64,000 bases of DNA from M3007 sp046160625 (GCA_046160625.1 JBJXGZ010000014.1:1-64000), one strand, 5' to 3'. Shown: positions 1 to 9,551, counted from the first letter of the stretch. Numbers and translations: made by a program. Notes: generated by a model from the letters alone, not told the origin.

Positions 1-23
1 TCGGAGGTTTTAAAAACCTCCGA
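1..23. terminator. Short palindrome at window edge
   Basis: Ten-base arms (1-10 and 14-23) are perfectly complementary around a 3-base loop (core GGAGGTTTTAAAAACCTCC). Either strand would give a GC stem next to a T run, so it may be the terminator of a gene lying left of the window. It has the same design as the palindromes inside the CHAT genes at 38739 and 49276. Confidence 0.45.
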
Positions 24-99
24 GGTCTGCGAATCGAAAACTATTGCCCGTAAAACGAATTCGTATTTCCTTTGTCCGAACGAATAACTTGCATCGGCC

Positions 100-2232
100 A
101 TGTCCAAGAAAAAGAAAAGCCTACATCCCGCCCAGAAAAGCTCCGTGTCCAAACCTTCAATAAGCGGCACTGCTCCTGCCACTCCTTCCTACACCAAGGC
201 TTCGGTGGGTAAAGAAAAAATCATCCTAGCTGGATGCCTAATCCTCACATTCGCCGTATTCGCCAATGCCTTCGGCGCTGGATTCGTCAATTGGGACGAC
301 CACGGCTACCTATGGCTCAACCCCATGGTGAAACCGCTTGGCAGCATGGATCTCGGGCAGATATTCAGCGGACACACACACGGCAACTATTCGCCCCTGG
401 TCGTGCTGAGTTTCTGCTTCGAACACACCTTTGATACCATCGTAAAGCCAGGTCAGATGGTGGTCGAAAATTTTCAGCCGTTTCTGTATCACTTTGACAA
501 TGTGCTGCTCCATGTGGCCACTACAGCACTTGCGTTTTTCTTTTTCCGTGCCTTGGGCGTTCGCGGTTGGGGGCTCGCGCTCGGTACTGCGCTTTTTGGC
601 ATCCATCCCATGCGTTCGGAAAGCGTGGCCTGGGTGACTGAGCGGAAAGACGTGCTTTATGGCCTGTTTTATATCGCTGCTTTGTTGACCTATTGGAAGT
701 ATGTAATCGAGCAAAAAAGCAAGTTTTATGTGTTCACACTGATACTTGGACTTTTATCGCTTTTCTCCAAAATCCAGGCTGTGTCGCTGCCGCTTTCTAT
801 GCTGGCGATGGACTGGTTGGCTGGGCGTGACATGAAAAGCATGAAAGTTTGGGTTGAAAAGGTGCCGTTTTTTGCACTTTCATTAATTTTTGGTTTGGTT
901 GGCATTCATTTTCTGGGTGAGGCTGAAGGATTTAAAGATACTGGTTACTCGCTTACGGAGCGTTTCTTTTTTGCCACTGCCTCGCTTTGGAATTACCTGT
1001 ATAAAGTGCCCGTTCCGTTCGGATTGGCGGCCTATTATCCTTACCCCAAATTGGGAGCAATGCCGGCATTATATTACGCATCGCCACTCGCATTGACCGC
1101 CATTGGTTGGTGGGTTTGGCGATCTGCGAAAGGGAGCGATGTGGCACACCTTAAAGGGGTGCCACATTTGAACCGAACCATCGCTTTTGGATTCCTTTTT
1201 TTCCTCGTCAACATTATTTTTGTATTGCAATTCAAGGGCGCGGGCAAGGCGTTTATGTCTGACCGCTTTACCTATATCCCTTACCTCGGCCTGTTTTTTA
1301 TATTGGCAAAAACCTATTCAGACATTGAATTCGGGAAAATAAAATCAGGTCTGAAAAGCATGCTTCCTTACCTCGCCGCAGGCTTTGTGACCATGTGTGC
1401 AGTGCTGACTTTACTGCAAAACACAACATGGAAGTCAAGCGTGGCCCTTTGGGAAAATGCAACTGCGAAAAACCCCAATGACCCGCTTTCCTGGTCCAAT
1501 CTCGGTCTTGCTTACGACGCTTTGGAGGACTATGAAAAAGCCACAAAAGCCTACGAACAAGCCGTCAAGGTGGATCCTCTATATTTTGACGCAAACTTTA
1601 ATTTAGCGGTGGCTTTCAACAATTTGAAACGATACGACGACGCTGCCAGGATGTTTGGTCGCGCCATAGAATTGAAACCAGATTTCGCCGATTCCTGGTA
1701 TGGCCGAGGCCAAGTATGGCTTATTAAAGGAGATTTCCCAAAAGCAATTGCGGACCTCGAAAAATTCGCACAAATAGACACGAAAGAACCCAAAGACAAA
1801 ATTCAATCAAGTCTCGGCATGGCATATGCCGGAGCAGGACAAAACGACCGCGCCATGGCTGCTTTCGATCTGGCGATAAAGATCAAGCCAGACCCGGATC
1901 ACTATTTCAGAAAAGGGAACGCCCTGGCCGCCATGGGTAAAATGCAAGAGGCCATAGCTTGTTATGATGCCTCGCTTGCACTCACACCCAATTACGCCGA
2001 TGCCGTAAACAACAAAGGAAATGCCTACGCAAGCATGGGAAAATTCCAGGAAGCTATGGCGGAATTCAACAAAGCCATCGAGATGAAACCGGAGGCGGCT
2101 AATTTTAGATTCAATCGGGGCATGGCCCGCCATGCTGCTGGCGACAGGGCAGGCGCTTGCGCTGATTGGCAACAGGCAATATTGGGAGGCTACACGCAGG
2201 CACAGGGCGTGATGCAGCAGTTTTGTAGATAA
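100..2232 (+). CDS. TMTC-like multi-pass membrane protein with C-terminal TPR array
   Basis: The 710-residue protein has a basic, Ser/Pro-rich cytoplasmic N-terminus (1-37) and then about ten hydrophobic segments up to residue ~450. The first loop carries NWDDHGYLWLNP, and a later segment carries HPMRSESVAWVTERKD. Both are typical of bacterial relatives of TMTC/PMT-type (GT-C fold) proteins. Residues ~460-700 form about seven TPR units, each with alternating aromatic and Ala positions. In the family the membrane part is glycosyltransferase-like and the TPRs bind partners; the substrate here is unknown. The stop is followed after 3 bases by the IMPACT-family start, so the two are probably cotranscribed. 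Residues 347-357 (DVAHLKGVPHL) come from a palindromic insert and look foreign to the loop they occupy. Confidence 0.8.
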   Translation: MSKKKKSLHPAQKSSVSKPSISGTAPATPSYTKASVGKEKIILAGCLILTFAVFANAFGAGFVNWDDHGYLWLNPMVKPLGSMDLGQIFSGHTHGNYSPLVVLSFCFEHTFDTIVKPGQMVVENFQPFLYHFDNVLLHVATTALAFFFFRALGVRGWGLALGTALFGIHPMRSESVAWVTERKDVLYGLFYIAALLTYWKYVIEQKSKFYVFTLILGLLSLFSKIQAVSLPLSMLAMDWLAGRDMKSMKVWVEKVPFFALSLIFGLVGIHFLGEAEGFKDTGYSLTERFFFATASLWNYLYKVPVPFGLAAYYPYPKLGAMPALYYASPLALTAIGWWVWRSAKGSDVAHLKGVPHLNRTIAFGFLFFLVNIIFVLQFKGAGKAFMSDRFTYIPYLGLFFILAKTYSDIEFGKIKSGLKSMLPYLAAGFVTMCAVLTLLQNTTWKSSVALWENATAKNPNDPLSWSNLGLAYDALEDYEKATKAYEQAVKVDPLYFDANFNLAVAFNNLKRYDDAARMFGRAIELKPDFADSWYGRGQVWLIKGDFPKAIADLEKFAQIDTKEPKDKIQSSLGMAYAGAGQNDRAMAAFDLAIKIKPDPDHYFRKGNALAAMGKMQEAIACYDASLALTPNYADAVNNKGNAYASMGKFQEAMAEFNKAIEMKPEAANFRFNRGMARHAAGDRAGACADWQQAILGGYTQAQGVMQQFCR
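1139..1167. repeat. In-frame palindrome inside the TMTC-like gene
   Basis: Nine-base arms ATGTGGCAC (1139-1147) and GTGCCACAT (1159-1167) are exact complements around an 11-base loop. The palindrome keeps the reading frame and encodes the soluble stretch DVAHLKGVPHL between two hydrophobic segments. It is best read as a tolerated small insertion in a loop. Confidence 0.6.
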
Positions 2233-2235
2233 AAA

Positions 2236-2892
2236 ATGACAGACTCCTACCGTACCATCGCCGCGCCCAGCAGTGGCGAATTCAAAGACCGGGGCAGTAA
2301 ATTCATAGCATTCGCGTGGCCCGTGCGCAGCGAGTTGGAGGCCTTGCAGCATTTGGAAAACTTGCGCAAAGAACACTTCAAAGCCCGGCATCATTGCTTT
2401 GCCTGGCGATTTGAACCAGACGGCAGTCGCTTTCGCAGTAACGACGACGGCGAACCCAGCGGCACCGCCGGACGGCCTATTTTGGGGCAAATTGATTCAT
2501 TTACGCTGACTTATGTTGTGGTGGTAGTGGTGCGATACTTTGGCGGCACGCTGCTGGGCACTTCCGGCCTTATCAATGCCTACCGGGAAGCTGCCGCCGA
2601 GGCCCTGCGCAATGCCGAGGTAATTGAATGCCTGGTGAAAGATTTTTTCCTGCTTGATTTCGACTACGCCCTGATGCCAGACGTAATGAACGCGGTAAAA
2701 AAACTCGAACTTGAAGTTCTGCGACAAAGCTTCGAGGAGCGCGGGCAAATCGAAATCGGCATTCGACAAAGTGAAACACCTGCGACCTTGTTGCGATTCA
2801 AAGCTCAACTCTGGAAAGTAAGTGAGGAGGAGGCGACAGGGGTGGACTGGCCCTCGGGGTTAAAAATTAAACAGGAAAATGCAAAACAGTAA
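2236..2892 (+). CDS. IMPACT/YigZ family protein
   Basis: The 218-residue protein has the UPF0029/IMPACT N-terminal domain at residues ~1-125. It shows the family signature: RGSKFIAFA, then KARHHCFAW, then NDDGEPSGTAGRPI, then VVRYFGGTLLGTSGL. The remaining ~90 residues fit the YigZ C-terminal ferredoxin-like domain. The family is widespread and linked to translation regulation (IMPACT in eukaryotes, YigZ in E. coli), but no precise reaction is established. It starts 3 bases after the TMTC-like stop codon. The last codons run into the left arm of an intergenic inverted repeat. Confidence 0.85.
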   Translation: MTDSYRTIAAPSSGEFKDRGSKFIAFAWPVRSELEALQHLENLRKEHFKARHHCFAWRFEPDGSRFRSNDDGEPSGTAGRPILGQIDSFTLTYVVVVVVRYFGGTLLGTSGLINAYREAAAEALRNAEVIECLVKDFFLLDFDYALMPDVMNAVKKLELEVLRQSFEERGQIEIGIRQSETPATLLRFKAQLWKVSEEEATGVDWPSGLKIKQENAKQ

Positions 2893-3012
2893 AACCGCAA
2901 AATGTAAAATCAAGAAAAACTTGATCCCAAAAAGGAGTAATTTTTAGCCTTTTTCGTATCAAAATGTATGGTTTTAAATTTTGCGGTTTTCCTGTTTTAC
3001 ATTTTGCGGTTT
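2883..3012. repeat. Intergenic inverted repeat, AAACCGCAAAAT family
   Basis: The left arm (about 2883-2912) and right arm (about 2974-3012) are mutually complementary and contain the word AAACCGCAAAATGTAAAA and its complement. They separate two convergent genes. The right arm also carries ATGTATGGTTTTAAATTTTG, which recurs in the repeat at 28747-28894, so this is a dispersed element and not just a local terminator. The arm reaches the stop codon of the GNAT gene. Confidence 0.7.
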
Positions 3013-3439
3013 AACTAATCCGTTTTAAAAAGTGATACCCCCGCTTGGTAAAGCCTTCCCGTTCGTAAAAAGCATGCGCTTTTTCGTTCTCCAGATAGGC
3101 GTCGAGCATGATTATTTCGCATCCTTCAGCGAGGGCTATTTTTTCGATAAAATCGGTAAGCAACTTGCCAATTCCCTTGGAGCGATGGGTGTCGGCTACC
3201 ACCACATTATCCATTTCGAGATAGCGGCCACTGTATATTTTCGTCGCGACCCAAATGCCCGAAATCCCCACACAATCCGTGTCTTCGTACACCGCCACCA
3301 TACGGTAGCCATGTGCCAACATATCGTCGAGCAGATGGTTGTAGCGCTCCTCGGTCACACTGGGACTAAGTTGCCGGATGAGTGGGAAATGTGGCAGCAT
3401 CTCTGGTTTGTGGGTCAAAACTTGAAAAGTATAGGGCAT
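3011..3439 (-). CDS. GNAT family N-acetyltransferase
   Basis: The 142-residue single-domain protein has the GNAT fold. The acetyl-CoA pyrophosphate-binding loop is seen as RSKGIGK (residues 86-92) after the MDNVVV strand. The C-terminal HAFYEREGF motif is the usual beta6-beta7 region. Members transfer an acetyl group from acetyl-CoA to an amine; the acceptor cannot be told from sequence. Start is ATG. It converges on the IMPACT gene and diverges from the M28 peptidase. Confidence 0.85.
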   Translation of the reverse strand: MPYTFQVLTHKPEMLPHFPLIRQLSPSVTEERYNHLLDDMLAHGYRMVAVYEDTDCVGISGIWVATKIYSGRYLEMDNVVVADTHRSKGIGKLLTDFIEKIALAEGCEIIMLDAYLENEKAHAFYEREGFTKRGYHFLKRIS

Positions 3440-3749
3440 CGCGGAAATAAAGATTGTATTGCAAAGTTTGAAAGAGGCTGAACACTTTCAAAACCTTAAG
3501 CAAAGAATTACGCATAAATATATATTTGTTTAGAATACCCCATAAGCAGGCTTAACGTTTGAAAAACAAATCTTACCCACAATAGGACAACGTAAAGCGA
3601 GATATTTGCGCCCCGTTTTGCGCAACATGGGCATCTTTTTTGTTCTTTAGGGTAAAAGTGCGTCTGTTGCGCGAAAACCTTTTTTTGAAAAAATTTGACT
3701 TTAGACATTTGGACTTCTGGACAACGTCCATAAACTTGAAATCTTGAAC
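3440..3749. other. Divergent intergenic region, no gene seen
   Basis: AT-rich spacer between the divergent GNAT and M28 peptidase genes. It contains TATATTTG (3521-3528), which matches the Bacteroidota -7 consensus TAnnTTTG, but there is no clear -33 element and it lies about 220 bases from the next start. Short open frames here have no recognisable content. Confidence 0.4.
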
Positions 3750-5438
3750 ATGAAATTCAAACTGCTTATCCTGCTCTTGTTGCCAGCCTTTGTGCTTATG
3801 GCTCAAGCAGACCCCGCTCCTGCTCCACCGGCAGCACCAGCACAAACCCCTGGCCCAACTAAATTTAAAAGAATCCGTAATTACAAACTCGACAACGACG
3901 GCACTTCATTTGCTGCAGGCATCAAAGTTGACGACTTGAAACCGCTCGTCTACGCTTTGGCCTCAGACTCGATGCAAGGCCGCGAGACCGGCGAAGAAGG
4001 CCAACGTATTGCCGCGCAATTTATCGCAAAACAATTCAAAGACGCAGGCTTGCCGCCCAAAGGCGACAAAGGGTATTTCCAAAAAATAATGCTCCAAAGC
4101 GCTTCATGGAAAGACATCGGGCTTAAAGTGGGGGACCAGGAATTCAGCCACCGCTCGGATTTTTACGTCTATCCAGCCTTCAACCCCGACCAGCCGCTGA
4201 CAGAAATGAAAGAGCTGATTTTTGTAGGCTATGGCATCGAAGATGAAAAATACAACGACTATGGCAAGATCGATATAGCTGGCAAAGCAGTCATTTTTTA
4301 CAACGGAGAGCCTATGACTCCGGACGAAAAATCACTCATCACTGGAACAGTGTTTCGCTCCAACTGGAGCGTTGACTGGCGCAAAAAAGTGCTTTTGGCA
4401 AAGAAAAAAGGTGCAACTGCGGTGTTCATTATTGATCCCAACTTCGAGGATAGCCAGAAGAAAAACCGCAAAGGAATTTCCACCTACGGGTGGAAACCCG
4501 TAGGCACTAACCCAGAAGGGAAGGCCAACGACTTCATCCCCAATGTATTCGTTTCACCTGATCTGGCAAAAGCCATTTTAGGAGGAAAAGCCGATAAAGC
4601 CGAAAGCGAATTGGCCGATTTACGCGAAGGAGACAAGTTCAAGCCCGTAAAAGTGAAGGCCAAAATCCAGGTGCGGCTCGACAAAGAAACCCAAATGCTG
4701 GAAGGCTCCAACGTGCTTGCTGTAATCGAAGGCAGTGACGAAAAGCTCAAAAAAGAATTCGTTTTTGTCACCGCACATTACGACCACCTTGGAATGTCAG
4801 ACAGTACTGTAATCTATTATGGCGCCGACGACAATGCTTCCGGCACTGCTGGGGTGATCGAAATTGCTCGGGCATTCGAAGAGGCCAAAAAAAATGGCGC
4901 CGGCCCAAAGCGCACAGTGGTCTGCATGTTGGTCAGCGGTGAAGAGAAGGGCTTGCTTGGTTCGAAATATTATACGGAATTCCCCCTTTTCCCGCTCGAC
5001 AAAACTATCGTAGACATCAACATTGACATGATTGGTCGGGTGGATGAGTCTCATGCCAGCAACCCAGACTACATCTATGTGATCGGTGCTGACCGCATAA
5101 GCACCCATCTTCACGAAATCAACGAAATGGTGAATGCAGAGCATACCAAACTGGAGCTCGATTATAAATACAATGCCGAGAACGACCCCAACCATTTCTA
5201 CGAGCGTTCCGACCATTTCAATTTTGCTCAAAAAGGAATCCCTATTGTCTTCTTTTTCAACGGGGTACACCCGGATTATCACCGCCCTACCGATACTGCA
5301 GACAAAATCAATTTTGACGTGCTCGCCAAACGTGCCCAGCTTGCATTCTATGTGGCTTGGGAGGCCGCAAATCGCCCAGATCGCATTACACCCAACGTGC
5401 CGCAAGAGCGGAAAAAGACTGGTTTGGGCAACGAATGA
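3750..5438 (+). CDS. Exported M28 family metallopeptidase
   Basis: The 562-residue protein starts at ATG 3750; a TTG two codons upstream is less likely. A Sec signal peptide ends near residue 20 (MAQA), followed by a Pro/Ala-rich linker. Residues ~110-290 hold a PA-type insert, and the C-terminal half is the M28 zinc aminopeptidase domain. Expected di-zinc ligands and catalytic residues are present: His343 (AHYDHLG), Asp361 (ADDNASG), Glu398-Glu399 (GEEKGLLGS), Asp426 (NIDMIGR) and His511 (DYHRPTDT). It probably trims peptides in the periplasm or outside the cell. It is followed by a hairpin and an esterase gene. Confidence 0.9.
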   Translation: MKFKLLILLLLPAFVLMAQADPAPAPPAAPAQTPGPTKFKRIRNYKLDNDGTSFAAGIKVDDLKPLVYALASDSMQGRETGEEGQRIAAQFIAKQFKDAGLPPKGDKGYFQKIMLQSASWKDIGLKVGDQEFSHRSDFYVYPAFNPDQPLTEMKELIFVGYGIEDEKYNDYGKIDIAGKAVIFYNGEPMTPDEKSLITGTVFRSNWSVDWRKKVLLAKKKGATAVFIIDPNFEDSQKKNRKGISTYGWKPVGTNPEGKANDFIPNVFVSPDLAKAILGGKADKAESELADLREGDKFKPVKVKAKIQVRLDKETQMLEGSNVLAVIEGSDEKLKKEFVFVTAHYDHLGMSDSTVIYYGADDNASGTAGVIEIARAFEEAKKNGAGPKRTVVCMLVSGEEKGLLGSKYYTEFPLFPLDKTIVDINIDMIGRVDESHASNPDYIYVIGADRISTHLHEINEMVNAEHTKLELDYKYNAENDPNHFYERSDHFNFAQKGIPIVFFFNGVHPDYHRPTDTADKINFDVLAKRAQLAFYVAWEAANRPDRITPNVPQERKKTGLGNE

Positions 5439-5461
5439 ATTATTGTTCAGGTAGTCGTATA

Positions 5462-5500
5462 CCCGTCCTGTCGCTTGAGGCGGCAGGACGGGTTTGTTTT
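5462..5500 (+). terminator. Intrinsic terminator after the M28 peptidase
   Basis: CCCGTCCTG (5462-5470) pairs with CAGGACGGG (5484-5492) and is followed by TTTGTTTTT. It lies 23 bases past the peptidase stop and just before the esterase start. Confidence 0.7.
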
Positions 5501-5508
5501 TCCCCAAC

Positions 5509-6360
5509 ATGAATTTTTTGCAAAAAACCGTCGCTAAAGTCCTGGGGCACAATAATTTGGAAAGTTCGCCCGCTGTGCATCATTTTCGTTTTAAATCACA
5601 GGCTTTAGAACGGGAAGTAGCATACGACGTCTATTTGCCAGGAAACTACGACCCGGATTCAGGACAGCATTACCCACTTGTTCTTTTCAATGATGGACAG
5701 GACTTGCCCCGAATGCACTTCGACCGTATCCTTGAAAAGTTGGTGCAAGGCAAAAAAATCCCAGCCTTTATTGCCATTGGAATTTACACCTCCGAACGGC
5801 GAATCCGCGAGTACGGCACTGCCCGGCAGGCTGATTACAAGGGTCGTGGTGATCTCGCGCCTAAGTACACCCGTTTTATTGTGGAGGAATTAATGCCGCA
5901 CTTGCGTCAACAGTACCGTGTTTCGTTGTTTGCCAAAAACACGACTTTCGCGGGCTTTTCGCTGGGCGGTCTTTCTGCAATGGACATTGCCTGGGCGCAT
6001 CCCGAGGTATTTGGAGCTGCAGGAGTTTTCTCCGGCTCGCATTGGTGGCGCTCCTCTGCTGTGCGCCCGGAAGACCCCGATGCCGACCGTATCATGCACG
6101 ACATCGTGCAAAAAGTGACCAAATTTGATAAGAACCAACGCTTTTGGTTTCAATGTGGCACCCTGGATGAGGAAGAAGACCGAAATAACAATGGGATTAT
6201 TGATTCCATTGACGACACGCTCGACCTTATCCGCGCCCTGCACAAAAAAGGTATTCCCGAAAAAAACATCCGCTATTTGGAAATTGAAAAAGGGCGGCAT
6301 GAGCCGGGGACTTGGGGAGAGGCTATGCCGGATTTTTTGGGGTGGGTGTTCGCGAAATAA
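5509..6360 (+). CDS. Esterase of the Fes/IroE (PF00756-like) alpha/beta-hydrolase family
   Basis: The 283-residue protein starts at ATG 5509; the TTG five codons upstream lies in the terminator T tract. The nucleophile elbow is GFSLGG with Ser151. The probable catalytic His264 is in KGRHEPG. Residues 224-235 (DRNNNGIIDSID) match an EF-hand calcium loop exactly at positions 1, 3, 5, 6, 8, 9 and 12. No signal peptide is evident, so it is probably cytoplasmic. The family contains siderophore esterases, S-formylglutathione hydrolases and unassigned esterases; the substrate is not clear. Confidence 0.85.
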   Translation: MNFLQKTVAKVLGHNNLESSPAVHHFRFKSQALEREVAYDVYLPGNYDPDSGQHYPLVLFNDGQDLPRMHFDRILEKLVQGKKIPAFIAIGIYTSERRIREYGTARQADYKGRGDLAPKYTRFIVEELMPHLRQQYRVSLFAKNTTFAGFSLGGLSAMDIAWAHPEVFGAAGVFSGSHWWRSSAVRPEDPDADRIMHDIVQKVTKFDKNQRFWFQCGTLDEEEDRNNNGIIDSIDDTLDLIRALHKKGIPEKNIRYLEIEKGRHEPGTWGEAMPDFLGWVFAK

Positions 6361-6682
6361 CTCGTTTTATGAGTATAGAGGCTGTTTTCGAGTGCTTTCT
6401 TTGTCCAGTGTTAAATTTACGATATTGCTTGACCGTCTGAGAATTGTCAAATACTATTGTATCAAGTTTCGCTATGATATTTCTCAATTGTGTACACGGT
6501 GGCGAACTAGCAGATCTGCTTTTAATCCTTTTTACTCGCCATATCCCGTTTAGGGCGAAGGCGGGGATTGTCGCGCTTTAATCCATTCCCTTACTTGCAG
6601 TGTGTTTCGTGGAAAGTTTTGTCAGTCGGCAATGATTGGCAGAGTGCTCTTTTTTTCTTCACTCAACCAAAATGTTTTCAAC
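6361..6682. other. Intergenic region before the beta-helix protein, no gene seen
   Basis: Spacer with no convincing gene. Open frames that enter it from the esterase region lack coding character. It should contain the promoter for the beta-helix gene, but I see no clear TAnnTTTG element. Confidence 0.35.
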
Positions 6683-9487
6683 ATGAAAAACATTCTCTTA
6701 CCTCAAACCAGCGCACGATTTAGAGACTTCGTTACCACATTGACCCAAAAATCTCAGTCCTTGCTCGCGAGGGGCATAGCCCCGTCAGTTCAACTTTCAA
6801 AGCGAATCTTGCTATCCGCTGCGCTTAAAGCATTTGCCATACTGCTCATAGCGACTCTTTCCCTCGCCCGTAGCAACGCACAATTGCCTTGTAACGGAGT
6901 AGATGTTGGCTGCGTACTCTCTCCCACACTGCCATATAAGTGCATTACTGGCCCCACAACTTTTCAAGATCAAATAGACCAGGGAAATTTAGCACTTGCC
7001 AATCAATCAGCAAATGCTGTGCAGCGGATTGTTATCAATGGATATGTTACAGTAGAACTTGATTCACCCGATAAAGAGTACACATTCCCGACAGGCTCTG
7101 AAATAGTCTTTGCTACAAGCAATAGTCAACTTGTAATCATGGGTGGTAATACACTGCGCCTGACAGGGGTAAAGATTTATGGATGCCACGAAGAATCAAT
7201 ATTTGGAATCCGCGCGATGGCAAACTCCACCTTGGTTGCTGAAGGCTGTGAATTTGCAGATGCCGTGCTTAACATTCGACCAAGTTCGACCATATCTATC
7301 GTAGGAAACACTTTTAGGCGAAGTCTGAGCCAAATGCGCATTGAAAGCGGCACTGGCACCGTAAATTTTACAGCGGGAGGGAGCATTAGCGGCAATAAGT
7401 TTTTTGGCGATGAATTTCTTAAGCCACCAAATGCAGGGATGAAGCCGGTCAATGGAATAGTGATTTTAAATGACATAACCATAGGAAAATCAAATGGGGC
7501 AAAGAACGAGTTTCACAATTTTGGAAATGGTGTAAATTATGAAGGCAGCGCCATTTATATCTCAGCTTATAATGCCGCCATATTGAATACTACTTTCGAT
7601 GGAATCGCTATGGGCAGCACGCTTGAAACGAACGCAGCAATTTTCGCCAGCGCAGGCTCCAAGGTGTCTGTTCAGGGATTAGGCAGTGGAGAAAGTGCGC
7701 CAAATACTTTTCATGATTGCAGAAGTGGTGTATATCTTGAACACGCGAGTGTTGATATTTCTAATGCCAAATTCACGAATGTTGAAACAGGAGTCCACCA
7801 CATTCAAAGTTCAACCGTTTTTCCAAGTCAATCCCTGAAAATAAACTCTTGCAGGTTCGAGGGTTTTTTACGAAGAGGTGTAAAGGTTGAAGGCTCTCCA
7901 TTTTTAAACCTAAATACACTTGAAATTCAAAATTGTGTTTTTGATGACAATTCAATAATTCCTGCAATCAGAGGCGGGGTCTATATAGGTTCTGCCAATC
8001 CGGCTTCAGGCAAATTTGTCATAATTAAAAATAATAAGGTTTATTTTAGAGATAGGAATTCCGGCGGCTCACTTTTTACAATGATAGGGTTTTATGTCTT
8101 CGGCATACAAAAAGGGCGTGGGGAAAATAACGAATTTTATGACCAAGGGAACGAGGATATGGTAGGCGCTGGTGTAAGGATGGAGGGCTGTGATGGTTTC
8201 GTGTGGTTCAACAATGATGTTATTGGTAATAATTCTGCCGGCTTTGGAGACAAAGGCTTTATTGTTTACAACTCACCAAATTGTGTTTATAGTTGCAACT
8301 ATTTGAGCGGCACTAAGTATGGGATGTGGTTTGATGGCCTGTGCAATGCTTCCAACCTATACCAAAACAGTTTCAACGACCACAACGAATATGGACTTTA
8401 CCTCCAGGAGGAGGGCACGGTCATTGGAGGCCAGTTCAAGAAGTACAATACTTGGGGCGGGAGCACAGGAGATGCAGAGACCTATATGACTTTTTCGAAT
8501 TACGACCCTAATGACCCGATGGATAAATTTCAGGTTCGAAAATCCTTATTCACTACCCAGACCAGCAATCAAAACAATGATTATTGGGCAACCCCAAGGC
8601 TTGTAGGAAATGTAATGGGCGATGATCCTAATTGGTTTGAGTCAAACGAACCTACTCCCTATACGATAGATTTGTGCCCAGCGGTAACCATAGACCCTAA
8701 CGACCCCAAATTAGACTTTGGAGAAAAGGGTATTGTGAATGGTACGTTCGTACCCTGGAAAGGTTATGCAGCCAACACTTGGGACGCGGCTTTTCTGCTT
8801 TACCAACGTATGACGGAAGATACCACTTTACGGCCTTCTGGAAGCCCGGAAGCAACATGGTACGCCAATAACTACAATGGTAATCTCGGAAAATTTTGCC
8901 GGGTGTTTGATGGGCTTGTGTCGCTGTCTTCGGACACGCCTACTGCTACTGCTGCGCAATTGTTTTCTAACTTAAATGCTATATCAGTAACCACCACCTA
9001 CGAGCAAAATCTAAAGACCGACCTGTGCATCTTCTTGGGGCAGTATCTTGCCAATGGCTCTGCGCTTACCCAACAGCAGGTGGCCGACTTGACAGCCATA
9101 GCCAATCAGTGTCGCTATGAAGGGGGCAGAGGAGTGGTATTGGCTCGCTTGGCACTGGGTCAATCCAGCACCAGAGACGGCGATTGCTCGACAAGTTTTA
9201 GAGGCGGCGGAGGCAGTGAGCGCAGTAACCCAGAATTTATGCACAGTGTGAGCGCTACGGTCTTCCCTAATCCAGCAGAACATTCATTCAGCGTACAACT
9301 TGACCACAGCCTTCAGAATGCCACAGCCCGTTTGGTAGATTTACAAGGGCGATTGCTTGGCACTTGGGCATTCTCTGGAAATATCTTGAATGTTAGCGAG
9401 GTCAGTGTGTCTGCTGGAGTGTATTTTCTTGAAGTGTTGGAGCAAGGCCATGTCTTGATCCGCAACAAGATCGTTTTCAACCATTAA
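6683..9487 (+). CDS. Secreted right-handed beta-helix protein with T9SS sorting domain
   Basis: The 934-residue protein is assigned to ATG 6683; GTG 6602 and ATG 6632 are possible but would lengthen an already long signal region. A hydrophobic stretch ending in SNAQ near residue 70 is the signal peptide. The middle (~130-640) has repeated short Asn/Gly-rich strands with xxIxxNxF-type turns, as in parallel beta-helix (pectate-lyase-like) proteins. The last ~80 residues are a type A T9SS domain: VFPNPAEHSFSV, then GVYFLEVL, then a short final strand. It is predicted to be exported across the outer membrane and attached or released. The ligand or enzymatic role is unknown. A strong terminator follows. 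Confidence 0.75.
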   Translation: MKNILLPQTSARFRDFVTTLTQKSQSLLARGIAPSVQLSKRILLSAALKAFAILLIATLSLARSNAQLPCNGVDVGCVLSPTLPYKCITGPTTFQDQIDQGNLALANQSANAVQRIVINGYVTVELDSPDKEYTFPTGSEIVFATSNSQLVIMGGNTLRLTGVKIYGCHEESIFGIRAMANSTLVAEGCEFADAVLNIRPSSTISIVGNTFRRSLSQMRIESGTGTVNFTAGGSISGNKFFGDEFLKPPNAGMKPVNGIVILNDITIGKSNGAKNEFHNFGNGVNYEGSAIYISAYNAAILNTTFDGIAMGSTLETNAAIFASAGSKVSVQGLGSGESAPNTFHDCRSGVYLEHASVDISNAKFTNVETGVHHIQSSTVFPSQSLKINSCRFEGFLRRGVKVEGSPFLNLNTLEIQNCVFDDNSIIPAIRGGVYIGSANPASGKFVIIKNNKVYFRDRNSGGSLFTMIGFYVFGIQKGRGENNEFYDQGNEDMVGAGVRMEGCDGFVWFNNDVIGNNSAGFGDKGFIVYNSPNCVYSCNYLSGTKYGMWFDGLCNASNLYQNSFNDHNEYGLYLQEEGTVIGGQFKKYNTWGGSTGDAETYMTFSNYDPNDPMDKFQVRKSLFTTQTSNQNNDYWATPRLVGNVMGDDPNWFESNEPTPYTIDLCPAVTIDPNDPKLDFGEKGIVNGTFVPWKGYAANTWDAAFLLYQRMTEDTTLRPSGSPEATWYANNYNGNLGKFCRVFDGLVSLSSDTPTATAAQLFSNLNAISVTTTYEQNLKTDLCIFLGQYLANGSALTQQQVADLTAIANQCRYEGGRGVVLARLALGQSSTRDGDCSTSFRGGGGSERSNPEFMHSVSATVFPNPAEHSFSVQLDHSLQNATARLVDLQGRLLGTWAFSGNILNVSEVSVSAGVYFLEVLEQGHVLIRNKIVFNH

Positions 9488-9503
9488 TTTCCTTTCTCAC
9501 CTT

Positions 9504-9540
9504 CCCCTGCTGCCGGGTTTTGCCAGCAGCAGGGGGCTTT
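9504..9540 (+). terminator. Intrinsic terminator after the beta-helix gene
   Basis: CCCCTGCTG (9504-9512) pairs with CAGCAGGGG (9525-9533), followed by a short T run. It lies 17 bases after the stop codon. Confidence 0.7.
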
Positions 9541-9551
9541 AATGTTTGCGT

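Noticed and set aside
1807..2490. 227-codon open frame antisense to the TMTC-like and IMPACT genes
   Set aside because: It spans two well-supported genes on the opposite strand and has no recognisable motifs.
4797..5552. 251-codon open frame antisense to the M28 peptidase
   Set aside because: It lies opposite the zinc-binding part of a well-supported peptidase and has no family signature.
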